Source: Pseudomonas bohemica
GTDB taxonomy: Bacteria; Pseudomonadota; Gammaproteobacteria; Pseudomonadales; Pseudomonadaceae
NCBI RefSeq assembly: GCF_002934685.1
Contig: NZ_NKHL01000097.1
Coordinates: 1-64,000 of the forward strand
DNA length: 64,000 bases
Reading direction: 5' to 3'
Every line of letters starts with the position of its first letter. The stretch's first letter is position 1. A program made the position numbers and the translations under genes. Positions 26,155 through 35,574 of this stretch are shown here, one piece after another. The notes beneath the pieces were generated by a model. It searched no databases. It was not told where the DNA came from and saw only the letters and a program-made list of their open reading frames with translations.

Positions 26155-27293
26155 TAAGAATCCCGCCGCAAATCCGGCGGAATCGGCAAATTCTCATTCA
26201 ACGGATCAGGCCGTTTCCCACGCCCAGCACGGTACTGGCGAATCTGATAGACGTAAGCCAACACCTGCGCCACCGCCAAATACAACCCCGCCGGAATCTC
26301 CTGTTCCAGCTCAGTGCTGTAATAAATCGACCGCGCCAGCGCCGGAGACTCCAGCAACAAAATCTGATGCTGGGCAGCAATCTCGCGTATCTTCAGCGCC
26401 ATGAAATCGCTACCCTTGGCCAGCAGCGTCGGCGCCCCACCCTTGTCCGGGTCGTACTTGAGGGCAACGGCATAGTGGGTCGGGTTGGTGATGACCACAT
26501 CGGCATCCGGGATCGCTGCCATCATCCGCCGCTGCGACATCTCGCGCTGCAACTGCCGAATCCGCTGCTTGACCTCCGGCCGCCCTTCGCTGTCCTTGTG
26601 CTCGTCGCGCACTTCCTGCTTGGTCATCAGGAGCTTCTTGTGCGCTTCCCATAACTGAATTGGCGCATCCACTGCGGCGATGATTACGAGACCGAGGGCA
26701 ATCCATAACGTACTCCAGCCCACCAGCTGGAGGCTATGCACGACCGCCGATTCCATCGGTTCGTGGGCGATAGCCAGCAGATCGTTCTTATCCTTCGCCA
26801 GCACCACCACCGCCACCAGCAGCACCACGGAAAATTTCGCCAGGGCCTTGAGCAACTCCACCAGCGATTTGGTGGAGAACATACGCTTGATGCCAGCGGC
26901 AGGATTCATCCGGCTGAACTTGGGCGCCATGGAGCCGGCGGCGAACAGCCAGCCACCCAGGGAGATCGGGCCGATCAGCGCCGCCAGGGTCAGGGCGATC
27001 AGCAGCGGCTGCAACGACAGCAGCGCTGCCTTACCCGACGCCATCAACATCAGCCCCATGGAGCGCTCATCCATGAGTGCATCGCGAGAAATGACGAAGT
27101 TGTCGCGCATCAGTTGCATCAGCATTTCCGCCATGGAGCCGCCAAACGCCAGCAGGCCGGCAGCCCCGACGATCATCACGAAAACCGTGTTCAGCTCTTT
27201 GGAGCGGGCGATCTCGCCCTTCTCCCGCGCGTCACGTTTGCGTTTGTCCGTGGGGTCTTCTGTCTTGTCCTGCCCACTCTCGCTTTCAGCCAT
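26154..27293 (-). CDS. flhB: Flagellar export switch protein FlhB
   Basis: FlhB is the export-gate component whose cytoplasmic domain cleaves itself at NPTH to change substrate from rod/hook to filament. The 379-residue protein has a polar KTEDPTDKRKRDAREKG start, four transmembrane helices and the cytoplasmic VVITNPTHYAVALKYD site. The usual C-terminal PADLRR-like end is seen as PPDLRRDS. It lies 1 bp after fliR and is the last gene of the fliLMNOPQR-flhB run. Confidence 0.97.
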   Translation of the reverse strand: MAESESGQDKTEDPTDKRKRDAREKGEIARSKELNTVFVMIVGAAGLLAFGGSMAEMLMQLMRDNFVISRDALMDERSMGLMLMASGKAALLSLQPLLIALTLAALIGPISLGGWLFAAGSMAPKFSRMNPAAGIKRMFSTKSLVELLKALAKFSVVLLVAVVVLAKDKNDLLAIAHEPMESAVVHSLQLVGWSTLWIALGLVIIAAVDAPIQLWEAHKKLLMTKQEVRDEHKDSEGRPEVKQRIRQLQREMSQRRMMAAIPDADVVITNPTHYAVALKYDPDKGGAPTLLAKGSDFMALKIREIAAQHQILLLESPALARSIYYSTELEQEIPAGLYLAVAQVLAYVYQIRQYRAGRGKRPDPLNENLPIPPDLRRDS

Positions 27294-27294
27294 G

Positions 27295-28080
27295 TCAGCG
27301 TGCCTTGACCATGTCCTTGAGCAACTGCAAGGCGTCGACCGCCAGCGGTTGGTATTGATTGAGAATGTCGCCGAGGGAGATCCACAGAATCCCCATGCCC
27401 AGCACCAGCGTCAACGGAAAACCGATGGAGAAGATGTTCAGCTGCGGCGCGGCGCGGGTCATCACGCCCATGGCGATGTTGACCACCAGCAGCGCCGTGA
27501 TCGCAGGTAACACCAGGATGAGCGCCGCCCCAAGCACCCAGCCCAGACGCAGCACCAGCTCCCAGAAATCGGCGGCCACCAGCCCCTCGCCCACCGGCAG
27601 CGTGGTGAAGCTCTCGATCAGCACTTCGAACACCACCAGATGCCCGTTCATGGCCAGAAACAGCAGCGTGACAAGCATGGTAAAGAATTGACCGATCACT
27701 GCGGTCGATACCCCGTTGACCGGGTCGACCATGGACGCGAAGCCCATGCCCATCTGGATCGCCACGATTTGCCCGGCGATCACGAACGCCTGAAAGAACA
27801 ACTGCAGCGACAACCCGAGCGCGGCGCCGATGATGATCTGTTCGCCGATCAGCAGCAGCGCACTGAGGTCCAGCGCGTGCACCTCAGGCATCGGCGGCAG
27901 ACTCGGGGCGACGACAACCGTGATGGCCAGCGCCAGATAGAGGCGCACACGTTTGGGCACCAGCGTCGTGCCGAAGATCGGCATCGTCATCAGCACCGTC
28001 GCAATCCGGAACAACGGCAGCATGAACGCGGCAACCCAGGTGCTGATCTGCGTGTCGGTCAGCGCCAGCACAGGCTCCAT
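27295..28080 (-). CDS. fliR: Flagellar export gate protein FliR
   Basis: FliR is an integral membrane protein of the FliPQR export channel. The 261-residue length fits, with about six hydrophobic segments. Family motifs include FRIATVLMTMPIFGTTLVPKR near the N-terminus and GMGFASMVDP in the middle. It sits 7 bp downstream of fliQ and 1 bp before flhB. Confidence 0.96.
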   Translation of the reverse strand: MEPVLALTDTQISTWVAAFMLPLFRIATVLMTMPIFGTTLVPKRVRLYLALAITVVVAPSLPPMPEVHALDLSALLLIGEQIIIGAALGLSLQLFFQAFVIAGQIVAIQMGMGFASMVDPVNGVSTAVIGQFFTMLVTLLFLAMNGHLVVFEVLIESFTTLPVGEGLVAADFWELVLRLGWVLGAALILVLPAITALLVVNIAMGVMTRAAPQLNIFSIGFPLTLVLGMGILWISLGDILNQYQPLAVDALQLLKDMVKAR

Positions 28081-28087
28081 TCGCCGA

Positions 28088-28357
28088 TCAGCCGATGACT
28101 TGAGGAATGCTGGTGTACAAGTTGGTGATGTACTCCATGAACGTGCGGACCAGCCACGGGCCGACGACGATCAGGGTAATCAACATGACCAACAGGCGCG
28201 GCAGAAAACTCAGGGTCTGTTCGTTGATCTGCGTGGCTGCCTGGAACATCGATACCAGCAGGCCGACGATCAGGCTCGGCACCACGAGAATCGCTACCAT
28301 GGTGGTGGTCAGCCACAGCGCTTCGCGAAACAGGTCTACAGCAACTTCCGGGGTCAT
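28088..28357 (-). CDS. fliQ: Flagellar export gate protein FliQ
   Basis: FliQ is a small two-helix component of the FliPQR channel. The 89-residue protein begins MTPEVAVDLFREALWLT at the ATG at 28357; a GTG three codons upstream is open but gives a non-family start. Two membrane hairpin helices flank FQAATQINEQTLSFLPR, a conserved motif. It lies between fliP and fliR. Confidence 0.96.
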   Translation of the reverse strand: MTPEVAVDLFREALWLTTTMVAILVVPSLIVGLLVSMFQAATQINEQTLSFLPRLLVMLITLIVVGPWLVRTFMEYITNLYTSIPQVIG

Positions 28358-28382
28358 GCCGGGCACTCCTCGTCAGACAGGT

Positions 28383-29126
28383 TCATACGCCGCCGAAACT
28401 GCCGGCCAGCGTGCCGATGATCAGCGCCCAGCCATCCACCAGCACAAACAGCATGATCTTGAACGGCAGGGAAATAATCAGGGGAGAGAGCATCATCATA
28501 CCCATGGCCATCAGCACACTGGCGACGACCAGATCGATGATCAGAAACGGGATGAAAATCATGAAGCCGATCTGAAAGGCGGTTTTCAGCTCCGAGGTCA
28601 CGAACGCCGGCACGATGATGGTCAGCGGCGCGGCATCGGGGGTGGGGATGTCAGTGCGCTTGGACAGACGCATGAACAGCTCCAAGTCGCTGGAACGGGT
28701 CTGCGCCAGCATGAAGTCCTTGATCGGCACTTCGGCCTTGGCCACGGCATCCTGAGCGGTCATTTTCTCGGCGAGATAGGGTTGCAAGGCGTCGTTGTTC
28801 ACTCGGTCGAACACCGGGGCCATGATAAACATGGTCAGGAACAGCGCCATGCCGGTAAGGATCTGGTTCGATGGCGTCTGCTGCAAGCCAAGGGCTTGCC
28901 GCAGGATCGAGAACACGATGATGATCCGGGTGAAACTGGTCATCAGCATGACGAACGCCGGAATGAAGCTCAGCGCTGTCATGATCAAGAGGATCTGCAG
29001 GCTGACCGAGTACTCCTGCTGCCCGTTGGCACCGGTGCCCAGGGTGATCGCCGGAATCGACAACGGGTCGGCGGCGAACGCCAACGGCGCTGCCAGCAGC
29101 AACAGCAGCGTCAAAACAATACGCAT
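28383..29126 (-). CDS. fliP: Flagellar export gate protein FliP
   Basis: FliP is the main pore subunit of the export gate. The 247-residue protein has a cleavable signal peptide ending AFAADPL. Conserved family segments are [19 protein letters not shown] and [26 protein letters not shown]. Its ATG shares a base with the fliO stop. Confidence 0.97.
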   Translation of the reverse strand: MRIVLTLLLLLAAPLAFAADPLSIPAITLGTGANGQQEYSVSLQILLIMTALSFIPAFVMLMTSFTRIIIVFSILRQALGLQQTPSNQILTGMALFLTMFIMAPVFDRVNNDALQPYLAEKMTAQDAVAKAEVPIKDFMLAQTRSSDLELFMRLSKRTDIPTPDAAPLTIIVPAFVTSELKTAFQIGFMIFIPFLIIDLVVASVLMAMGMMMLSPLIISLPFKIMLFVLVDGWALIIGTLAGSFGGV

Positions 29127-29713
29127 CAGTTCTTATCCTTCTGACCCGGGCTGCCCAGTCCGTCTTTGCCTGGACGCGGCATGATCATGCCTTTGTTGCC
29201 CAGCACGTCCATCAGGCGTCTGGCGAATTCCGGCGTCGTGTGCTGGGTTTCCGGCACCTGGACCGGCTCGCTCATCACATGCAGCGCGGTGATGCTGCCG
29301 GGCGAGACCCCCAGGAGCACCTGCTCGTTGCCGACCTGGACCAAGACCAACCGATCACGCGGCCCGAGGGCGCGGGAACCGACCAGTTCGATGACCTGAT
29401 TGCCCGCAGGCCCCGTACGCTGCACCCGGCGCATCAGCCAGGCGAGGACGAAAATCAGCCCGACCACCAGCAACAGGCCCAGCACCAGCTGCAGCAACTG
29501 GCCCCCGATGCCGCTGCTCAACGTGCTGGACACCGCGGGCGCCGTCACTGGCGCAGTGGCCGGGGCGACAGCGGCGGCAGGCGCGGCGGTTGTGGCCGGC
29601 GCGACAGCAGACGTGGCTGGACCGGCAGCCATGACCGCCCACGACGTTACCAGCAGCATCAGCCCCGCCAGCCCTTTCAGCCCTTTCAGCCCTTTCACAA
29701 AAAAAACGCCCAC
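29126..29713 (-). CDS. fliO: Flagellar export protein FliO
   Basis: FliO is a small membrane protein that helps assemble FliP. The frame of 195 residues has an N-terminal hydrophobic segment ([15 protein letters not shown]), an Ala/Pro/Val-rich spacer and a transmembrane helix near residues 70-90. A cytoplasmic domain with [20 protein letters not shown] follows, as in other FliO proteins. The start is uncertain: GTG at 29713 directly follows the fliN stop, and another GTG lies at 29698. The first codons contain a T8 tract and three copies of a 9-bp repeat encoding KGL. Confidence 0.88.
   Translation of the reverse strand: MGVFFVKGLKGLKGLAGLMLLVTSWAVMAAGPATSAVAPATTAAPAAAVAPATAPVTAPAVSSTLSSGIGGQLLQLVLGLLLVVGLIFVLAWLMRRVQRTGPAGNQVIELVGSRALGPRDRLVLVQVGNEQVLLGVSPGSITALHVMSEPVQVPETQHTTPEFARRLMDVLGNKGMIMPRPGKDGLGSPGQKDKN
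29670..29706 (-). repeat. Nonamer triplication and T8 tract at the fliO start
   Basis: AGCCCTTTC occurs three times in tandem (29670-29696) and is followed by eight A residues (29699-29706), read as T8 in fliO. The nonamers add KGL units in frame. The homopolymer could shift the frame if translation starts at 29713. Confidence 0.7.
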
Positions 29714-30178
29714 TTAACGCAGCTTCTTGATGCGTTCGCTCGGGCTGATCACATCGGTGAGGCGAATGCCGAACTTCTCGTTCACCACGACCACTTCACC
29801 GTGGGCGATCAGCGTACCGTTGACCAGCACGTCCAGCGGCTCGCCGGCCAGACGATCAAGCTCGATCACCGATCCCTGGTTCAGTTGCAGCAGGTTGCGG
29901 ATGTTGATGTCGGTGCTGCCCACTTCCATGGAAATCGAAACCGGGATGTCGAGGATCACGTCCAGGTTCGGGCCGTCCAGCGACACCGGACCATTGTTTT
30001 TCGGCACGCTGCCAAACTCTTCCATTGCAAGGCGATTGCTCGAGGAATTACCGGCGTCGGCGGCCAGCAGTGCGTCGATGTCGGCTTGGCCACCCTCTCC
30101 GGCTTCATCCAGGGCCGCAGCCCACTCGTCGGCCAGCGCCTGGTCGTCTGCGGAATTCATTTCGTTTTCATTAGCCAT
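29714..30178 (-). CDS. fliN: Flagellar motor switch protein FliN
   Basis: FliN is a C-ring protein required for export-complex docking and rotational switching. The 154-residue protein has an acidic, Ala-rich N-terminal extension of about 60 residues. A SpoA domain follows with LDVILDIPVSISMEVGSTDI and RLAGEPLDVLVNGTLIAHGEVVVVNEKFGIRL. The stop is abutted by the first possible fliO start. Confidence 0.97.
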   Translation of the reverse strand: MANENEMNSADDQALADEWAAALDEAGEGGQADIDALLAADAGNSSSNRLAMEEFGSVPKNNGPVSLDGPNLDVILDIPVSISMEVGSTDINIRNLLQLNQGSVIELDRLAGEPLDVLVNGTLIAHGEVVVVNEKFGIRLTDVISPSERIKKLR

Positions 30179-30242
30179 GGTTGTCCTCGGGGAGCAATAG
30201 CAAATCGTTTACACAGCACATTCTGAAGCTGACGACAAAACA

Positions 30243-31211
30243 TCAGCGGCGTTCTACCGGTTCGATCACTTGCAGGGCCAGATTACCCTTGTGCGAACCC
30301 AGCTTGACCTTGAACGACGGCACGCCGTTGGCGCGCATGACCAGGTGATCGTTCAGCTCGACCGGAATCACGTCGCCCGGCTGCATGTGCAGGATGTCCC
30401 TCAACTTGAGCTGACGACGGGCCACCGTCGCACTCAAGGGCACCGCCACGTCCAGCACGTCTTGCTTGAGGGCGTTGACCCAGCGCTCATCCTGATCGTC
30501 CAGGTCGGACTGGAAGCCGGCGTCGAGCATTTCGCGTACCGGCTCGATCATTGAATACGGCATGGTCACGTGCAGGTCGCCACCACCGCCATCGAGTTCG
30601 ATGTGGAACGTGGAGACCACAATTGCCTCGCTCGGGCCGACGATGTTGGCCATGGCCGGGTTCACTTCCGAGTTGATGTACTCGAAATTGACTTCCATGA
30701 TCGCCTGCCAGGCTTCTTTCATGTCGATGAACGCCTGATCCAGCACCATCCTCACCACGCGCAGCTCGGTCGGGGTGAATTCCCGGCCTTCGATCTTGGC
30801 GTGACGGCCATCGCCACCGAAGAAGTTATCCACCAGTTTGAACACCAGCTTGGCGTCCAGGATGAACAACGCGGTGCCGCGCAACGGCTTGATCTTGACC
30901 AGGTTCAGACTGGTCGGCACATACAGCGAATGCACGTACTCGCCGAACTTCATCACCTGCACGCCGCCCACTGCCACGTCCGCAGAGCGGCGCAGCAGGT
31001 TGAACATGCTGATGCGGGTATATCGGGCGAAACGCTCGTTGATCATTTCCAGGGTCGGCATACGTCCGCGGACGATGCGGTCCTGGCTGGTCAGGTCATA
31101 ACTCTTGACGCTGCCAGGTTCCATAACGCTTTCGGTCTGCACCAGACCATCGTCCACGCCATGCAGCAGCGCGTCGATTTCATCCTGGGACAGCAGGTCT
31201 TGCACGGCCAT
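30243..31211 (-). CDS. fliM: Flagellar motor switch protein FliM
   Basis: FliM is the C-ring subunit that binds CheY-P and sets rotation direction. The 322-residue protein has the N-terminal CheY-binding peptide (LLSQDEIDALLHGV), a CheC-like middle domain and a C-terminal SpoA domain ending in KLGSHKGNLALQVIEPVERR. It starts 9 bp after the fliL stop. The 64-bp gap to fliN shows no separate promoter. Confidence 0.97.
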   Translation of the reverse strand: MAVQDLLSQDEIDALLHGVDDGLVQTESVMEPGSVKSYDLTSQDRIVRGRMPTLEMINERFARYTRISMFNLLRRSADVAVGGVQVMKFGEYVHSLYVPTSLNLVKIKPLRGTALFILDAKLVFKLVDNFFGGDGRHAKIEGREFTPTELRVVRMVLDQAFIDMKEAWQAIMEVNFEYINSEVNPAMANIVGPSEAIVVSTFHIELDGGGGDLHVTMPYSMIEPVREMLDAGFQSDLDDQDERWVNALKQDVLDVAVPLSATVARRQLKLRDILHMQPGDVIPVELNDHLVMRANGVPSFKVKLGSHKGNLALQVIEPVERR

Positions 31212-31220
31212 GTCGTGGTC

Positions 31221-31724
31221 CTACTGCAGTACGTAGTTAGTGAAAAGTACCTGATCGATGACGCTTTTGTTCAGCTCTTTCTGCCCGACTTCCTGAACCA
31301 CCGCAGCGGCTTTCTGGCGCAGCATTTCCATGCCCACCGGCGTTGCGATGGTGTCGAACGGCTGCCCGGAGAACATCATCACCAGGTTGTTGCGAATGAC
31401 CGGCATGTGCACTTTCAACGCCTCCAGATCGGCGTGATCACGGGCCAGCAAGGTAATGCTGACCTGCATGTAGCGCTGCCGGCCGTTGACGTTGTAGTTG
31501 ACCACGAAAGGCGGTGTCAGCGGTTCGAAGATCGCTTCCTTCTTGACGTTGGCAGCCTCAGCCGCCAGCGCGGGATCAGGCTTGCTCTCGGCCTTGTGCA
31601 TGATGAACCAGGTCGCGCCGACCGACAGCCCGACAGCCAGCAACAGGCCCACCACCACAAGAATGATGACCTTCAGCTTGCCTTTTTTCGCGGGGTCTTT
31701 AACTGCGTCGTCGCTCTTCGCCAT
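31221..31724 (-). CDS. fliL: Flagellar basal body-associated protein FliL
   Basis: FliL is a stator-associated single-span membrane protein. The 167-residue protein has a basic cytoplasmic start (MAKSDDAVKDPAKKGKLK), one transmembrane helix (about residues 18-41) and a periplasmic domain with PFVVNYNVNGRQRYMQVSITL, which is family-typical. It is the first gene of the fliLMNOPQR-flhB unit, behind a sigma54 element at 31776-31791. Confidence 0.95.
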   Translation of the reverse strand: MAKSDDAVKDPAKKGKLKVIILVVVGLLLAVGLSVGATWFIMHKAESKPDPALAAEAANVKKEAIFEPLTPPFVVNYNVNGRQRYMQVSITLLARDHADLEALKVHMPVIRNNLVMMFSGQPFDTIATPVGMEMLRQKAAAVVQEVGQKELNKSVIDQVLFTNYVLQ

Positions 31725-31775
31725 GCCAATAATCCGTCACTATCCAAGGGGTTCGGTGTTACGTGACAGAGCAAG

Positions 31776-31791
31776 AGCAAGGGTTGTGCCA
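31776..31791 (-). promoter_or_regulatory. Sigma54 promoter of the fliL operon
   Basis: The reverse strand reads TGGCACAACCCTTGCT, a near-consensus -24/-12 element with correct spacing. The predicted start is near 31765, about 40 nt before the fliL ATG. At the position where flhA and fliE have a FleQ-like box, only the right half (GTGAC) remains. Confidence 0.85.
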
Positions 31792-31825
31792 GAGTTGGCG
31801 CGCAGGGAGGTGGGGCTTTTGATTC

Positions 31826-31934
31826 TGCCCGAAGGAGCGCAAGAGCGTGCTTGTCCGCAAACGGCCGTATCAGACGGTGCGGATGAGGCTGATAGCCGTC
31901 TTCGCGGGCAAGCACACTTCTACGTCTGCGGCAG
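31826..31934. repeat. REPIN-like inverted pair between fliK and fliL
   Basis: The arms are CTGCCCGAAGGAGCGCAAGA-GCGTGCTTGTCCGC and GCGGGCAAGCACACTTC-TACGTCTGCGGCAG, which face each other. This is the classical Pseudomonas REP type. It lies just downstream of the fliK stop and upstream of the fliL promoter, and may protect or end the fliK transcript. Confidence 0.7.
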
Positions 31935-31953
31935 AAGGGAGCTTGCCTGTCGG

Positions 31954-33360
31954 TCAGGCGTAATAGTCGACCGCGCTGGAGCCGATAACGGTCAACGGCG
32001 CGCTCGCCGCCGCCGACGCTGTATCGATTGGTGCGCCGTTGGCGATCAGATCGCTGCCGTTGGAACTGCCGGAGCCGCTGCTGTCATTACCGCGCTGGCC
32101 GTCGCCACCCGACTGCTGCTGGGCCTGCTGCTGCCAGCCACGGGACTGATCCGAAACGTTGACGTCGACCTGGCCCATGCCCTGCTGGACGAAGGAATCA
32201 CGCAGACGCGACATCTGGCTTTCCAACGCTTCACGCACGCCGACATGGGCGCTCATGAAAGTCACCTGAGTCTGCTGATCTGCCGCCATATTGACGCGAA
32301 TGTCCAGACGACCCAGTTCAGCAGGCTCCAACTGAATGTCGGCCTGCTTGAGATTTTGACTGGACAGATACATGACGCGGTTGACCACGCCTTCGGTCCA
32401 GCCACTCTGGTTCATGGCCAGCGGCTGATTGATCAAGGGCGCAGGCGCAGGCGCATTGTCTTTCACCTGTGCCGCTTGGGACAGCGCCGCCAGACGCTCG
32501 GCGAAGTTGTCCACTCGGGTGTCGCTGCCAGCGCTCTTGGTGTCCTTCAGGCCATCGGCCAGCAGACCGCTGAAGCCCTTGTCGCCGCCGCCCTCGGTGG
32601 TGCTCTTGTCTACGGGTTGATCGCCCAGCGCCGCCAGATTACTAACTTGCAGCTGCGTTGGATCGGCATTTGGGTCCTGCTTACCGGAGGCCTTGTTCGC
32701 GTCGTTCGTATTGCCGGCCGCTTGTGCCGTCTGCCGGGTGTGGTTTTCCAGTGCGACCTGCACGGCCGTTAGCCCTTCGAGCGGATCGGCCGAAGGATCG
32801 AACTTTTCGTCGTTGGCATCTGCCGGCGCCTGGACCACAGGCGCAGGAACGACCGGCGCTGCAGCGGCCAGCACAGCTGGATCGACCGCAGGCTGCGCAT
32901 CAACCGCCGGCGGCTCTACAGGCGGCACGGGTTCCTGAGGCGCGGCGACGACCAGCGTCGGGTCAAGGACCGCAGCCGTGACGCTGGTGTCATCGGACGT
33001 GTGCGTGGTATCAGAAGCGTCGTCATCGCTTTTGTCGTTGCTGTCATTGCCGTCAGCCTTGCCGTGGTCAGCCTTGGCAGGCAAACCGTTGCCGTTATCG
33101 GCAACCGTCTTGTCGGAAGCGGCAGGAGAGTGGGTGGCATCGCTCTTGCTGTGAACTGCCGGACTCTTGGCACTTGCAGACTTGGCAGGGCTGTCATCGA
33201 CGCTGTTTGCCTTGGCCGGGGCCTGCTTGGCGAACACGCTTGAAAAGCTGGAAGTGTTGTCCTTGACGGGGTCCGGTGCCTTCGCCGATGTGGCGGTGCT
33301 GGCTTTCTGGGCCTTTGCAGCCGTCAGAGCCGTCATTAATGGATTGTTGGCGAGGGCCAT
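31954..33360 (-). CDS. fliK: Flagellar hook-length control protein FliK
   Basis: FliK is the secreted ruler that measures hook length and triggers the FlhB switch. The 468-residue protein has a long, Ala/Asp/Lys/Pro-rich disordered N-terminus. The C-terminal Flg_hook domain contains LKQADIQLEPAELGRLDIRV and a MSRLRDSFVQQGMGQVDVNV helix. A Gln/Gly/Ser tail ends the protein. It has its own sigma54 element (33397-33412) and is a separate unit from hptB. Confidence 0.93.
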   Translation of the reverse strand: MALANNPLMTALTAAKAQKASTATSAKAPDPVKDNTSSFSSVFAKQAPAKANSVDDSPAKSASAKSPAVHSKSDATHSPAASDKTVADNGNGLPAKADHGKADGNDSNDKSDDDASDTTHTSDDTSVTAAVLDPTLVVAAPQEPVPPVEPPAVDAQPAVDPAVLAAAAPVVPAPVVQAPADANDEKFDPSADPLEGLTAVQVALENHTRQTAQAAGNTNDANKASGKQDPNADPTQLQVSNLAALGDQPVDKSTTEGGGDKGFSGLLADGLKDTKSAGSDTRVDNFAERLAALSQAAQVKDNAPAPAPLINQPLAMNQSGWTEGVVNRVMYLSSQNLKQADIQLEPAELGRLDIRVNMAADQQTQVTFMSAHVGVREALESQMSRLRDSFVQQGMGQVDVNVSDQSRGWQQQAQQQSGGDGQRGNDSSGSGSSNGSDLIANGAPIDTASAAASAPLTVIGSSAVDYYA

Positions 33361-33396
33361 GTTGATCTCCGCAAGAGCACGATTACACAGAGATAA

Positions 33397-33412
33397 AGCA
33401 AATGGCGGGCCA
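33397..33412 (-). promoter_or_regulatory. Sigma54 promoter of fliK
   Basis: The reverse strand reads TGGCCCGCCATTTGCT with correctly spaced GG and GC. The predicted start is near 33386, 26 nt upstream of the fliK ATG. Confidence 0.7.
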
Positions 33413-33438
33413 GAGTTGGAAGTTTTGCGTACACAGCA

Positions 33439-33831
33439 TCAATGACTGGCAAGCGTGGTCTGCAATTCAACGTCGAATATGTCGCGCACCACGCAGAATT
33501 CGCTGTCGATGTCTTGGACCAACTGCGTGACTCGCGCCTCGCTGACCGCACCCTGACCGCGGACCAGATCTTCGAGTTCTCCACACAACTGCGCCAGATG
33601 AGCGGCACCCATATTGCTGCTGCTGCCTTTGAAGCTGTGGGCCAGCAAGCCTAGCTGGTCCAGGTGGGTCTGCGAGGCCGCAGAGAAATCAGCGGCCTGG
33701 ATCAACCCGTTCAAATCGGTGACACGGGCTTGCGAATCCCTGATGAATATATGAAGCAATGCCGGATATTCGGTCTCCATGACATCGCGCAACGTATTGA
33801 GTACGGTCAAATCCACATGTTCTTCCAACAC
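33439..33831 (-). CDS. hptB: Histidine phosphotransfer protein HptB
   Basis: HptB relays phosphate from hybrid sensor kinases to the HsbR regulator. This 130-residue protein is a single Hpt domain with phospho-acceptor His65 in GLLAHSFKGSSSNMGA. It lies 30 bp after the hsbR stop. In P. aeruginosa the HptB pathway controls motility versus biofilm through HsbR and HsbA. The same trio is present here, embedded between fliJ and fliK. HptB identity rests on this context plus the Hpt motif. Confidence 0.86.
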   Translation of the reverse strand: MLEEHVDLTVLNTLRDVMETEYPALLHIFIRDSQARVTDLNGLIQAADFSAASQTHLDQLGLLAHSFKGSSSNMGAAHLAQLCGELEDLVRGQGAVSEARVTQLVQDIDSEFCVVRDIFDVELQTTLASH

Positions 33832-33861
33832 TTGCTCACTCCTTGATCAAGAATCGCGGGA

Positions 33862-35574
33862 TTATGCCAGACCCTCCCACGCAAACTCCACAGACGCCGT
33901 ACGGCCATCTTCCGACCACCGGCAGCGATCGCTGAGCTGACGAACCAGGCTCAACCCGCGCCCTGACAGTTGGTCAATCGCAGGCGGCAGCGCCAGGACA
34001 TGCTGGACGTCGAAGCCGCTGCCGCTGTCGTGTACCTGGACGGTCAGGCGACCACCCTGAGCTACCGGGATTATCTGAAAATTAAAGCGGATGAACCCAT
34101 ACTCCAGCGCGTCCAGCCGCTCACCGCGTTGCTGGTAGTAAAGCGCAAATCCTTCGGCGTCGCATTTGAGCGCCGAATCCAGCCCGAGGACGCCGTGCTC
34201 CAGGGCATTGCTGTACAGCTCGGCCAGCACGATGTACAGCTCGCTGCTTTGCTGACGCAGGCCGTGGACCTCTTGCAACAGTTGCAGCAAATAGGGCAGC
34301 GGGTTGAAACGTTTGAGGGTCGAGGCCCGGAATTCGAAACTCGCCGACCAGTCCAGCGGGCTGGAATCGCCGCTGTCGGTATAGACCACTGACGGCAGGC
34401 CGAGGGATTCCGGTTCGGTGAACCCCACCTCCAGCATGCTCACGTCATCACGCACCTGCCCGCGAAACCGTGCCAGGGCCCACTGCACCTCTTCAATCAG
34501 CGTCGCCGGATTGCGATTGGAGACGAACACGTTTTGCAGACGCCGCGCGCCGAACATTTCTCCGCTTTCGTCAGTACTGTCCACCACGCCGTCGGACAAT
34601 AGAAATACTCGGTCGCCGGCGCCGAATGGATAGACTTGGGTGTTGTCATCGAAACTGCTGGCGCTCAGCACACCCAACGGCAAATGCGCCGACACCAGCG
34701 GCGTGTGCGGGCGCCCGTCGCTGTGCAGCAGATAGCCATCCGGCAGGCCGCCGTTCCAGACCTCCACCAGCTGCTGTTTGAAGTTCACGCAAATCAGCGC
34801 TGCGCAGCAAAACATGTCGACCGGCAGAATCCGCTTGAGCTTGGCATTCATCTCACGCAGGGTTTCCGGCAGGCCGTAACCCTTGGCCGTCATGCCGTAG
34901 AACACCTCGGCCAGCGGCATGGCACCGACCGCCGCAGGCAGGCCGTGGCCAGTGAAATCGCCGAGCAGCACATGCATGTTGCCGGACGGCGCCCAGGCCG
35001 CCAGCAGCAGATCACCGTTGAACAGCGCGTAAGGTGATTGCAGGTAGCGGATGTTCGGCGCGCTGAGGCAGCCGGAGTGGGCGATCTGATCGAATACCGC
35101 TTTGGCCACGCGCTGTTCGTTGAGCAGGTATTTGTGGTGCCGGGCAATCAGGTCGCGCTGTTGCAGGACGGTTTCCTGCAACAACCGCAGGCGGTTCATC
35201 GCATTGATCTTGGCGGCGAGCACCACTTGGTTGTAGGGCTTGGCGACGAAGTCATCACCCCCGGCATCCAGGCAACGCGCGAGCGCTTCGCCTTCGGTGA
35301 GGGAGGTCAGGAAGATGATCGGGACCAGCGCCTCACCGGCCAGCTCCTTGATCCGTCGCGCGGCCTCGAAACCGTCCATCACCGGCATCAAGGCGTCCAT
35401 CAATACCAGCTGCGGGCGGCGCCGTTGGAACAGAGCAACCGCCTCAGCCCCATCGCAGGCGCTCAGCACCTCATGCCCCTGGCGGCTGATGATCGCCGAG
35501 AGCAGCATGCGGTCGCTGGCATTGTCATCGGCGATGAGGATTGTCAGACGCTCAGGTGGTGCTGACTCCACCAT
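33862..35574 (-). CDS. hsbR: Response regulator with PP2C phosphatase and kinase domain, HsbR
   Basis: HsbR-type proteins phosphorylate or dephosphorylate the anti-sigma-factor antagonist HsbA. The 570-residue protein has a receiver (Asp60 in LVLMDALMP), a short coiled linker and a SpoIIE/PP2C phosphatase domain (WAPSGNMHVLLGDFTGHGLP, FLLSDGVVDSTDE). A C-terminal GHKL kinase domain follows (ELYSNALEHGV, SGSGFDV). The ATG at 35574 forms a TGATG overlap with hsbA; a GTG one codon earlier is also open. Confidence 0.9.
   Translation of the reverse strand: MVESAPPERLTILIADDNASDRMLLSAIISRQGHEVLSACDGAEAVALFQRRRPQLVLMDALMPVMDGFEAARRIKELAGEALVPIIFLTSLTEGEALARCLDAGGDDFVAKPYNQVVLAAKINAMNRLRLLQETVLQQRDLIARHHKYLLNEQRVAKAVFDQIAHSGCLSAPNIRYLQSPYALFNGDLLLAAWAPSGNMHVLLGDFTGHGLPAAVGAMPLAEVFYGMTAKGYGLPETLREMNAKLKRILPVDMFCCAALICVNFKQQLVEVWNGGLPDGYLLHSDGRPHTPLVSAHLPLGVLSASSFDDNTQVYPFGAGDRVFLLSDGVVDSTDESGEMFGARRLQNVFVSNRNPATLIEEVQWALARFRGQVRDDVSMLEVGFTEPESLGLPSVVYTDSGDSSPLDWSASFEFRASTLKRFNPLPYLLQLLQEVHGLRQQSSELYIVLAELYSNALEHGVLGLDSALKCDAEGFALYYQQRGERLDALEYGFIRFNFQIIPVAQGGRLTVQVHDSGSGFDVQHVLALPPAIDQLSGRGLSLVRQLSDRCRWSEDGRTASVEFAWEGLA

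Noticed and set aside
33100..33125. Sigma28 promoter inside fliK
   Set aside because: GCCGATAA is present on the minus strand but nothing like TAAAG or TCAAG lies 15 nt upstream.
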